IMG/VR virus record: IMGVR_UViG_3300005918_001175
Coordinates: 1-20,460 of that record
Direction: 5' to 3' (one strand)
DNA: 20,460 bases
From: a virus
Shown here: positions 1 through 5,375 of the stretch, piece after piece
Numbering within the stretch: position 1 is the first letter of the stretch
How the letters are laid out: each line of letters opens with the position of its first letter
The notes under the pieces: model-generated
Told to the model about the DNA's origin: nothing
Seen by the model: the letters and a program-made list of their open reading frames with translations, nothing else
Databases searched by the model: none
Made by a program: the position numbers and the translations under genes

Positions 1-101
1 AAATCATTCTCATCAGATGAAAAGGTTTTAGTATCTTCATCTATTGTATATTTAGATTTATCTAATGGTTTACCATACTGTGATATTGAATAGTTGTTCA
101 T
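1..101 (-). CDS. Hypothetical protein, N-terminal part only
   Basis: An ATG at 101-99 opens a frame that runs off the left edge; 33 residues are visible, beginning MNNYSISQYGKPLDKSKY. The fragment is hydrophilic, with many Asp, Ser and Lys, and I recognise no domain. It follows the NinB-like gene by about 40 bases and is probably the next gene of the same leftward operon. The leader is AT-rich with no Shine-Dalgarno sequence, as for the neighbouring genes. Without the rest of the protein no function can be proposed. Confidence 0.55.
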   Translation of the reverse strand, partial: MNNYSISQYGKPLDKSKYTIDEDTKTFSSDEND

Positions 102-142
102 ATTATATTGGGGTTATTTAATGTTTTTCATCTGCTTTTAAG

Positions 143-577
143 TTAATATTCGTAATCCACCTCATTCGGAAGCGGAATATAGATTGATAATTGTTGTGAA
201 GCCCACGCTCTAATTTTAGATAAGTAGTCTTCCATTTCAGTAGTTGATAATGTCGCTGTTGACCCTATTATACAGGTTTTTGAGCCTTTTGTGCTGATGA
301 TCTCCTTCTTTAAAAAGTGGTATTTTAGAATCTCATGTATCTCATTAGTAGTGTAACCAAGTTCATCTGATAGCATTTTTACCACGACTCCATGGTAATA
401 TCTATTCTCCTCTCCCGAGCGCTGTTTATAGGCTTTGTACTTATTCATTGTAAGAGTAACCTTCTCGCCAAGTAATCCTTTGGTGTGTGTGAGGAAGCCC
501 TTAACGTCGTCGGGTTTGAATACAGCATGACCCCTTTCGTTTTCTCGGACTTCCCCGTGGAATTTTAATTGCTTCAT
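143..577 (-). CDS. NinB-like phage recombination protein
   Basis: A 144-residue protein resembling the NinB family of phage recombination proteins, single-stranded-DNA-binding accessory factors of lambda-type recombination. Visible hallmarks are the segment ENRYYHGVVVKMLSDELGY (about residues 57-75), then a helix with EIHEILKYHFL, a Ser/Thr-rich stretch, and the C-terminal part with EDYLSKIRAWASQQLSIYIP and PNEV, which matches the typical NinB ending. Its length equals the usual family size. The start ATG overlaps the stop of the upstream gene in an ATGA arrangement, so the two are translationally linked. It lies in the same operon as a RecT protein and a YqaJ-type exonuclease, which supports a role in recombination. 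The assignment comes from motif memory, not from a search. Confidence 0.7.
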   Translation of the reverse strand: MKQLKFHGEVRENERGHAVFKPDDVKGFLTHTKGLLGEKVTLTMNKYKAYKQRSGEENRYYHGVVVKMLSDELGYTTNEIHEILKYHFLKKEIISTKGSKTCIIGSTATLSTTEMEDYLSKIRAWASQQLSIYIPLPNEVDYEY

Positions 578-852
578 GTTAGTTGTAGGGTTGATTGTTC
601 TTTTCTTTCTTCCATAAACTCATGGATTGAAAGCTTTGGTTTTCTAAATGCGTGTTTTCCTTTTAATACGAATCGGGTGTGAACTACCCTATTTACTGTA
701 CCAACACGCTGGTTTTCTATCTCGTAGCCCTGATCTCTTAGTTCTTTTATTCGGGCATTGTATTGTGCTATTCCCATTAGGAGCATATCCCTTGGTGTGA
801 GTATATTATCATTCTCCTTGAAGGCATTGAGTATTTTTTCTGCTTGTTTCAT
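574..852 (-). CDS. Winged helix-turn-helix domain protein
   Basis: A 92-residue protein starting MKQAEKIL. The layout (an N-terminal helix, TPRDMLLMGIAQYNARIKELR, then GYEIENQRV and a basic beta-like end with TRFVLKG) resembles the small phage helix-turn-helix domain proteins in which a short HTH plus wing occupies the whole chain. I chose the start at 852 because it lies two bases after the stop of the upstream gene behind an AAAA leader. An upstream in-frame ATG at 885 would overlap that gene by 31 bases and add an unconvincing extension. It probably binds DNA, perhaps as a regulator or replication helper; the target is unknown. It overlaps the NinB-like gene by four bases. Confidence 0.6.
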   Translation of the reverse strand: MKQAEKILNAFKENDNILTPRDMLLMGIAQYNARIKELRDQGYEIENQRVGTVNRVVHTRFVLKGKHAFRKPKLSIHEFMEERKEQSTLQLT

Positions 853-854
853 TT

Positions 855-1289
855 TTATCTTCTTAGGTAGTAAAAATTTACACATTCGTACCAGTTAGGG
901 TCTGTTGCATATCTCTTGTTCATTTGTAAAGGTGTTTGACCCCAGTATTTTCTTTCCAGTAGTGATAGATGGGCCATATAGCCTGCTAAACGGCTTTTGT
1001 ATATTGTATGGCCTTGGTTATCAGTTCTTCCCCCTGCCTTTAAATTCCCTGGGTTATTATTCCTATATGCTAGTGAGTCTACGTTTAGCCCTCCTTCGCA
1101 TATACTAACTGATTTTTGCAATAAATATAAATCTCTATATTGTTTTTGGGTTTCTTCTAGTAATTGACCGAACTGTAAACCCTCCTTTGCGTTTGCTTCC
1201 AATACTATCTGCGTCTTTCCCCCGTTTACTGCTATCATGTAAAGGACTGCGAGTATCACTATTATTAACTCTATTGGTATCTTTTTCAT
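855..1289 (-). CDS. Membrane-anchored muramidase/transglycosylase-like protein
   Basis: A 144-residue protein with an N-terminal hydrophobic segment (about residues 5-22, PIELIIVILAVLYMIAV) that looks like a signal anchor. A C-terminal domain begins at AYRNNNPGNLKAGG. The NNPGNL motif, followed by an aromatic/Gly region and the helix with LSLLERKYWGQTP and ATDPNW, is typical of a lysozyme-like family found in phages and their hosts. A peptidoglycan-cleaving role is inferred, not shown. The start ATG at 1289 lies just after in-frame stops and behind a run of A residues, so it is secure. It sits in the recombination operon rather than with the endolysin. It could act in cell-wall remodelling or superinfection control, or the fold could have lost activity. 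Confidence 0.6.
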   Translation of the reverse strand: MKKIPIELIIVILAVLYMIAVNGGKTQIVLEANAKEGLQFGQLLEETQKQYRDLYLLQKSVSICEGGLNVDSLAYRNNNPGNLKAGGRTDNQGHTIYKSRLAGYMAHLSLLERKYWGQTPLQMNKRYATDPNWYECVNFYYLRR

Positions 1290-1413
1290 TTTTATTTTTT
1301 TTAATTGTTATTATTAGTTTATGGTCGTTTGCTATTTGATTTGACCATTTTGCCATGATATAAAATGTTGGCATTGTTGCAACCACGAAGATTGCGAGTA
1401 ATAAGTTTTCCAT
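1135..1413 (-). CDS. Possible small membrane protein overlapping the muramidase-like gene
   Basis: A 92-residue reading frame starting MENLLLAIFVVATMPTFYIMAKW, with one clear N-terminal transmembrane segment and a strongly basic, polar remainder. The first 41 codons lie in otherwise empty sequence behind an A-rich leader. The last 155 bases overlap the muramidase-like gene in another frame, where the residues look low-complexity. Either it is a true overlapping gene, in the manner of phage Rz/Rz1-type lysis pairs, or only the first part is real, or it is spurious. A membrane protein next to a cell-wall enzyme would make sense, but nothing here proves translation. Confidence 0.4.
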   Translation of the reverse strand: MENLLLAIFVVATMPTFYIMAKWSNQIANDHKLIITIKKNKNEKDTNRVNNSDTRSPLHDSSKRGKDADSIGSKRKGGFTVRSITRRNPKTI

Positions 1414-1448
1414 GTTTTTGTTTTTGGTTAATTTTATTGTTTGTTTTT

Positions 1449-1464
1449 AGCGGGTGTCACCGCT
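1449..1464. other. GC-rich hairpin in the 1414-1505 gap
   Basis: A 5-bp inverted repeat, AGCGG and CCGCT around a 6-base loop, followed on the plus strand by five T residues. In the leftward mRNA it lies between the 106-codon membrane gene and the next gene, with a second small hairpin (GCCC/GGGC arms) at 1491-1502. As a terminator it would work only for rightward transcripts, for which I see no gene. In the leftward message it may be a processing or stability element. Confidence 0.35.
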
Positions 1465-1505
1465 TTTTAAATTGTAATCCGCTAGGCTAATGCCCAGCAG
1501 GGCTA

Positions 1506-1820
1506 CTATTTAAAGTCAGCAAGTATTTCTAGGTGTTCAGTATAATTTTCGATAATACCATCATAGCTCGACACTAATTTGCCGTAAGCATAATTGTAAT
1601 CAGCGTCAGTATCTAATACCGTGGAACAGTTATCAGAAACCAAGTCGCTATACTCGGTAATAACATTGTCCATTCCAAGCAACATGCTATCCAATTCGAC
1701 CATTTTAGAATGATAAAATTCTGATGAGTCCTTTTCACTTTTCAACATTACTGCTCCGACTCCACAAGTGACCAAGAGGGCGCAGGCTATCAAATAGATA
1801 ACGTAATTAAGATATTTCAT
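1506..1820 (-). CDS. Small membrane-anchored hypothetical protein
   Basis: A protein of about 104 residues starting MKYLNYVIYLIACALLVTC. It has one N-terminal hydrophobic segment of about 20 residues and an acidic, Ser/Tyr-rich soluble part, predicted helical. The Cys near the end of the hydrophobic stretch could suggest a lipoprotein, but no clear lipobox is visible. I prefer the ATG at 1820 over an in-frame TTG two codons upstream. The gene sits between the exonuclease and the putative muramidase gene pair of the leftward operon. I recognise no family. One anchored helix with an external soluble part fits an envelope-directed accessory protein. Confidence 0.6.
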   Translation of the reverse strand: MKYLNYVIYLIACALLVTCGVGAVMLKSEKDSSEFYHSKMVELDSMLLGMDNVITEYSDLVSDNCSTVLDTDADYNYAYGKLVSSYDGIIENYTEHLEILADFK

Positions 1821-1870
1821 AATCAAGGGGTTAATGATTAATTAAATTATAACATTATTTTTAAATGGTG

Positions 1871-2461
1871 TCAAGCATTGTATTTAGCTTGTAACGCTTT
1901 GATCTTTTCAGTACCGAGTGATATACCCTCTTTTAGTTTCTCCTGTTTTACCGGATCAAGATATACTCTCATAATGAATAAAGAGTTTTCAAAGTTAGGA
2001 TTGTAAGCTACAAAATCACACCACTTTCTGCCAGTAACGAGCATTTGCATTTGCATTTGCCATTCGTACTTTGATTCGATCTTCTTTTCAATTAAGGCTT
2101 TAAAGAAGTTAATATCATTCGGGCATTTAACCTCTGCCAATCCTTCTTCTTCTACGGTACGATCAGGGCTTGCGCCGACGTTCTCATTAAGCTCAACGAA
2201 TCCGATAGCCTTTGTCGTTACGCCCTTCTCTAATTCGTACATAGAGATTGCCTGTGCTTCGAGTTCATTACCCCTCTCCATGTCTTTATTGGTGTAATAC
2301 TCTTTCTCACCGCTTGAAAATGATTCAGCGACAACTTGCCAGCAATAAGTTTCAAGTCCTTTGCCGCATGATCCGATTGCCTGTGCGTGACTAGCGGTCA
2401 TTTTGCCCTTTCGGACCTCAAACCATTCGTCTGTTCCTTGTTCCATTGTGTGAATTTTCAT
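1871..2461 (-). CDS. YqaJ / lambda-exonuclease family nuclease
   Basis: A 196-residue phage recombination exonuclease of the PD-(D/E)XK superfamily, expected to resect double-stranded DNA ends so that the RecT partner can anneal the single strands. Visible motifs are the N-terminal GTDEWFEVRKGKMTASHA (residues 9-26), an acidic helix ERGNELEAQA (62-71), and the catalytic core SPD at residue 100 followed by EVK at 110-112. A Gln-rich helix YEWQMQMQM around residue 135 is also typical of YqaJ-like enzymes. All expected active-site residues are present, so it looks functional. It starts two bases after the stop of the coiled-coil gene, with recT just beyond. No Shine-Dalgarno sequence precedes the ATG. 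Confidence 0.92.
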   Translation of the reverse strand: MKIHTMEQGTDEWFEVRKGKMTASHAQAIGSCGKGLETYCWQVVAESFSSGEKEYYTNKDMERGNELEAQAISMYELEKGVTTKAIGFVELNENVGASPDRTVEEEGLAEVKCPNDINFFKALIEKKIESKYEWQMQMQMLVTGRKWCDFVAYNPNFENSLFIMRVYLDPVKQEKLKEGISLGTEKIKALQAKYNA

Positions 2462-2463
2462 AA

Positions 2464-3444
2464 TTATTTTAAGTTATAGGTCGCAACCTTTTTATAAAGT
2501 ATTTTCTGACTCTCATTACTGACAACGTAATACTCCTCTTTGGTTTCAGGTGTACAACCGTTATCGGCTAGAAATTTAACGTATTTATCAGCCTTTTCTT
2601 CTTTGGCTTTTTTGGCGGCAAGCTCATTGGCTTCATTCTCTTTACGCTCTTTTTCAGCCTTTTCATCTAAAATTCTTTTGGCTTCCAATTCTTTCTGATC
2701 GTCAATGATCTTCTGCTTGTCGGCTTCTGCTTCCTTTTTAACCCGATCAGCCTTCTCCTCTGCGTCACGTTTGATTTTATCCTCGCGCTCTTTGCCCTCT
2801 TTCTTGATCTGATCCTCTTTCTCCTTGGCTTCTTTTTTAAGACGCCCCTCATTGTCGCGAGCTTCCTGTGCTTTTTTGTCGGCTTCTGCCTTTGCAAGCT
2901 TGGCTTCTTCTTCTCTAGCTTTTCGCCCGGCTTCTTCAATTTCCTTTTTACGAGCTATACGATCCTCCTCCTCTTTTATCTTGCGTTCTTTTTCCACAAG
3001 GTATTCGGATTTTTTCTCGTTATAAAACTCTTGGAATTTCTCGGGAGTCATTAATAACAGCTCATCATCGGTCATTTCAATATTCATTTCCTTTAACCTT
3101 TCTTTGCGTTCAGGCAAAAGAGTACGTCTTTGCTCGATAATTTTCTGTTCATCAACCTTGTCTTGTTTTTCTTTAAGGTCTTTTTCAAGTGGCTCAATGA
3201 TTTGTACGAGTTCTTTTTCTAAAGCAATTATTCCCCTCTGAAACTCTAATGCTTCGGATCGTAGTTCCTTACCAGTCCTTTGTAAATCAACCCTCTTACG
3301 TTTTAAATCTTTCCGGGCTTCATCTACTGCCAAATATCCTTCCTCGTCCTCAACGCCCTTAATTGTGAGCGCTTGGTATTTTGTTGATAGCTCAATTAGT
3401 TCTGCTTTTTTCGGAGAGAACTTTTCCATGTTTAAATCATTCAT
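2464..3444 (-). CDS. Long charged coiled-coil protein between recT and the exonuclease gene
   Basis: A 326-residue protein. Residues 1-100 (with AVDEARKDLKRKRVDLQRTGKELR and a helix with IEPLEKDLKEKQDKVDEQ) resemble the N-terminal half of phage DUF1351-type proteins that often accompany RecT. Residues 140-285 form an almost uninterrupted Lys/Glu/Ala coiled coil. A short globular end with FLADNGCTPETKEEYYVV follows. It overlaps the recT stop by eight bases and ends two bases before the exonuclease gene, so it belongs to the recombination cassette. It may bring RecT and the nuclease together or inhibit host RecBCD in the way Gam does; both ideas are inference. The charged repeats make homology searches prone to false hits. 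Confidence 0.75.
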   Translation of the reverse strand: MNDLNMEKFSPKKAELIELSTKYQALTIKGVEDEEGYLAVDEARKDLKRKRVDLQRTGKELRSEALEFQRGIIALEKELVQIIEPLEKDLKEKQDKVDEQKIIEQRRTLLPERKERLKEMNIEMTDDELLLMTPEKFQEFYNEKKSEYLVEKERKIKEEEDRIARKKEIEEAGRKAREEEAKLAKAEADKKAQEARDNEGRLKKEAKEKEDQIKKEGKEREDKIKRDAEEKADRVKKEAEADKQKIIDDQKELEAKRILDEKAEKERKENEANELAAKKAKEEKADKYVKFLADNGCTPETKEEYYVVSNESQKILYKKVATYNLK

Positions 3445-4219
3445 TAGTTTTATTGGTTATGAAATTCTTACGATCTGCTAAAAGTTTATCTAATCCTTTT
3501 CCTTGGCCCCTGTTCTGCTCCCAATATTCTTTTAATCCTTTTAGGTCATTGATCTTTTCGATTGCTTGCTTGTGCTTTAAATCAACGTCAATAGGCAAAT
3601 TGATGTCATTCTCTTTGTTATCTTCGTCGATAATATCACTATAAAGATCATCGAAATGAAACTTCACCGCTTTCTTGATTACGGTTTTAAGTGCCATTTC
3701 TGCGAACCATGCGCGCCAGATGTAATCAGTCTTTGCAACCTTTCGGGCTTTTTCTATATCTGCCTTAGTTAAGGTAGTCATGAAGTTACCGCGCTTATTC
3801 TCAATAATACAATAACCTCCTACGATATTAAGCTCTGTTTGATTGAATGGGTCTTTTGGTACATGCTGGTACATAATGTCACCGTTCATTTTAGAGTAAG
3901 AAAACTCATCATCTTTATAAACAAGCTGAACATCTATTTTGCTTTCGGGATAAGCTAAAAGCATTTTGTTCTTATAAGCAACATAGTCATAACTTATTCC
4001 GCGAGCTTGTAAGGTAACGTGTTTACCATCAAATGCTAATCCTTGCGCCAATACTCTTTTGAATAGATCGACAAGTTCCGCTTCTGTTTTAAATTTAATC
4101 CATGGGTTCTTAGCTTTACCCATTTTATCAGTCTCTTTTTCAAGAGCGATAATGTAACTGGCGTATTGTTCAGCGCCGTGTTTTTCGCCAATCAATTTTA
4201 TAAGGCTTTCTTTAGTCAT
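3437..4219 (-). CDS. recT: RecT-family single-strand annealing protein
   Basis: A 260-residue RecT-like recombinase that would coat single-stranded DNA and anneal complementary strands. The family core is visible: an N-terminal helical region, NPWIKFKTEAELVDLF, then LAFDGKHVTLQARG, and a central segment GGYCIIENKRGNFMTTLTKA. A helix with KTDYIWRAWFAEMALKTVIKKA follows. The length is normal for the family, and the acidic C-terminal third is typical too. The gene leads the coiled-coil and exonuclease genes, the classic pairing of annealing protein and nuclease. The ATG at 4219 is preceded by AATAAAAC four bases upstream rather than by a Shine-Dalgarno sequence. Confidence 0.9.
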   Translation of the reverse strand: MTKESLIKLIGEKHGAEQYASYIIALEKETDKMGKAKNPWIKFKTEAELVDLFKRVLAQGLAFDGKHVTLQARGISYDYVAYKNKMLLAYPESKIDVQLVYKDDEFSYSKMNGDIMYQHVPKDPFNQTELNIVGGYCIIENKRGNFMTTLTKADIEKARKVAKTDYIWRAWFAEMALKTVIKKAVKFHFDDLYSDIIDEDNKENDINLPIDVDLKHKQAIEKINDLKGLKEYWEQNRGQGKGLDKLLADRKNFITNKTNE

Positions 4220-4240
4220 AATTGTTTTATTAAAGTAAAT

Positions 4241-4432
4241 TTAAAGATCAAGTCCCGAAGCAATATCGGCGTTATAATCACGCCATTTTTCCTGTTCTAG
4301 TTCTCCATGTAAATATCCATCTTCATCAGCATAATTGTCATTATAGCGATCAACTGCGCTGTCTAAACCTTTTTCTGAACATTCAACCTCCTGTAATATA
4401 TCGGAGGAGCCGTGTTTTATATGATTGTTCAT
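4241..4432 (-). CDS. Small acidic hypothetical protein, first gene of the early operon
   Basis: A 63-residue, strongly acidic soluble protein (MNNHIKHGSSDILQEVECSE at the start; DNYADEDGYLHGELEQEKW in the middle). No domain is recognised and there is no membrane segment. It is the first gene after a near-consensus promoter (4457-4485), with an expected leader of about 18 bases, and it ends 21 bases before recT. Small acidic leading-gene proteins in phages are often inhibitors or DNA mimics, but no such claim can be made from this sequence. Confidence 0.6.
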   Translation of the reverse strand: MNNHIKHGSSDILQEVECSEKGLDSAVDRYNDNYADEDGYLHGELEQEKWRDYNADIASGLDL

Positions 4433-4456
4433 TTAGTTTTATTAAGGAACACTCTT

Positions 4457-4485
4457 AGTATATCAAATTATGAAAAGTATTGCAA
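4457..4485 (-). promoter_or_regulatory. Sigma70-type promoter for the leftward early operon
   Basis: Reading the minus strand, a -35 box TTGCAA (4485-4480) is followed by a 17-base spacer and a -10 box TATACT (4462-4457), five of six bases matching consensus. Transcription should start near 4450, about 18 bases before the ATG of the small acidic gene. Its -35 half lies inside a 16-bp element that recurs at the upstream promoter, so both are probably under the same control. Confidence 0.7.
4470..4485 (-). repeat. Shared 16-bp promoter element, copy A
   Basis: The minus strand reads TTGCAATACTTTTCAT. It matches the element at 4733-4748 at 15 of 16 positions and includes the -35 hexamer. The same stretch at two promoters suggests a common operator or a duplicated promoter. 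Confidence 0.65.
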
Positions 4486-4493
4486 GTCTTTTT

Positions 4494-4700
4494 TTAAAAT
4501 AACTTTCCAATATCTTCATTTAACACCTTAGCAACGGCTTTCATATTCTTTAAAAGAGGCTCATGGTAGCCGTGGGCCATATTCCATATTGTTCTATAAG
4601 ATACAGTCGCCACACCCTCTGCGCCCATTGTGCCACGAAAGAGATCAATCAGTTTGATATTGTTCTTCTCGATGTACTTTAATAGTTTAGTCTTTTTTAT
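4494..4700 (-). CDS. Cro-like helix-turn-helix repressor with a probable non-AUG start
   Basis: A 68-residue frame whose sequence after codon 1 reads KKTKLLKYIEKNNIKLIDLF and continues with TVSYRTIWNMAHGYHEPLL and NMKAVAKVLNEDIGKLF. This is the usual plan of a small Cro/CI-type DNA-binding protein: helix 1, a helix-turn-helix around VSYRTIWNMAHGY, then the closing helix ending in LF. The frame has no ATG, GTG or TTG at its natural beginning. Codon 1 would be ATA (4700) or the ATT just before it (4703), and the upstream in-frame TAA leaves no room for another start. The first ATG (4628) would remove helix 1. A promoter at 4721-4748 predicts a transcript starting near 4714, just ahead of this point. 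It lies between two similar promoters and is the best candidate for the early-region switch. Confidence 0.65.
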   Translation of the reverse strand: MKKTKLLKYIEKNNIKLIDLFRGTMGAEGVATVSYRTIWNMAHGYHEPLLKNMKAVAKVLNEDIGKLF

Positions 4701-4720
4701 AATAAGTTTAAGTTAAGTTG

Positions 4721-4748
4721 CTTATATTTTACATGAAAAGTATTACAA
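4721..4748 (-). promoter_or_regulatory. Promoter for the Cro-like gene
   Basis: On the minus strand TTGTAA (4748-4743), a 16-base spacer and TATAAG (4726-4721) form a plausible sigma70-type promoter. The predicted start near 4714 leaves a leader of only about 14 bases before the ATA/ATT start of the Cro-like frame. It shares a 16-bp element with the operon promoter at 4457-4485. Confidence 0.55.
4733..4748 (-). repeat. Shared 16-bp promoter element, copy B
   Basis: The minus strand reads TTGTAATACTTTTCAT, identical to copy A (4470-4485) except for one base inside the -35 box. It overlaps the promoter of the Cro-like gene. Confidence 0.65.
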
Positions 4749-4758
4749 AAGTCAAGAA

Positions 4759-4792
4759 GTTAACCAAGCTAACATGAGTTAACTACTCTAAC
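4759..4792. promoter_or_regulatory. Pair of operator-like inverted repeats
   Basis: Two 15-bp sites, GTTAACCAAGCTAAC (4759-4773) and GTTAACTACTCTAAC (4778-4792), share the pattern GTTA-N7-TAAC and lie 19 bases apart centre to centre, roughly two helical turns. They sit directly upstream of the Cro-like promoter, as expected of binding sites for a dimeric phage repressor. A looser variant, GTTAGTTGTTTAC, follows near 4822. Confidence 0.55.
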
Positions 4793-4879
4793 TTACAAGG
4801 TTGAACTGTTGATTTCCTCGGGTTAGTTGTTTACTGAAAGCTTTCCCTGCTAAATGAATAGGAAAATTTTTAAATAAAC

Positions 4880-5160
4880 AATTACATACAATTAAAGTAG
4901 ATAGTTTGGCAAGCAAATACTATCCTGTTGTAATTCAATTAGTTTTTAAAGATCAGCAATCGATTGGTATTGTGCGGCTATTTCCTTCGGAAGCAGTCCA
5001 CTTCAGCGTTTCTATTTTTTATACGAGGTTTTAATTATCCCTGCTCCTCGCCTGTTATTCAGGATGTAGATTGTAAGGCATTGCGGACGTTTAGAGAGCC
5101 TACCTCAGGCGTATGCACCTTTTAAGGCTGTGCATTTGACGATACTCTTACAACCTACAT
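4880..5160. ncRNA. Gene-free structured region (possible untranslated RNA, leader or origin)
   Basis: About 370 bases around here hold no convincing reading frame but many inverted repeats. A nested hairpin pairs AATTACA (4880-4886) with TGTAATT (4929-4935) and encloses GATAGT/ACTATC (4900-4924). CGAGG/CCTCG arms lie near 5023-5050 and CCTG/CAGG at 5052-5063. A 14-base stem joins 5064-5077 to 5147-5160 and encloses two further hairpins (GCCT/AGGC near 5098-5109; ATGCAC/GTGCAT at 5113-5135). In the long stem the only imperfect pair is A-C if read rightward but G-U if read leftward, which favours an RNA made from the minus strand. I cannot assign it to a known RNA class. An origin of replication or a long 5' leader of the Cro-like gene are alternatives. 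Confidence 0.4.
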
Positions 5161-5170
5161 TCTAATTAAC

Positions 5171-5243
5171 AAAAATCCCTAGTTCGGTGGTCGTGGTGAA
5201 GCACACAAGCGAGTGTCCGACAACCACCAAACTAGGGGTTTTT
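5171..5243. terminator. Strong bidirectional hairpin terminator after the endolysin gene
   Basis: Arms at 5177-5194 and 5220-5237 pair at 16 of 18 positions, flanked by an A run on the left and a T run on the right, so both strands end in a U tract. Read leftward the two mismatches become G-U pairs, giving a nearly unbroken stem followed by TTTTTG. It is therefore best suited to stop transcripts leaving the virion/endolysin operon. The 25-base loop holds a second small stem (ACAC/GTGT). Confidence 0.8.
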
Positions 5244-5375
5244 ATGTGCTTCAAGAAAAATCTACCATACATTAAAATAAAAAGCAAGCATAATGAATAA
5301 CACTCCTTATTTGCCTAGTCCTTTCGGGTCCTTGGCGGGTTACAAACTCAAAAAGTTCAAAAAGCCCCAGAAATA

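Noticed and set aside
2667-2939. A 90-codon basic frame inside the coiled-coil gene
   Set aside because: It is the frame-shifted reading of repetitive Lys/Glu codons; composition alone explains it.
5040-5165. A tRNA or tmRNA within the structured region
   Set aside because: No acceptor stem with CCA, anticodon arm or T-loop signature could be fitted on either strand.
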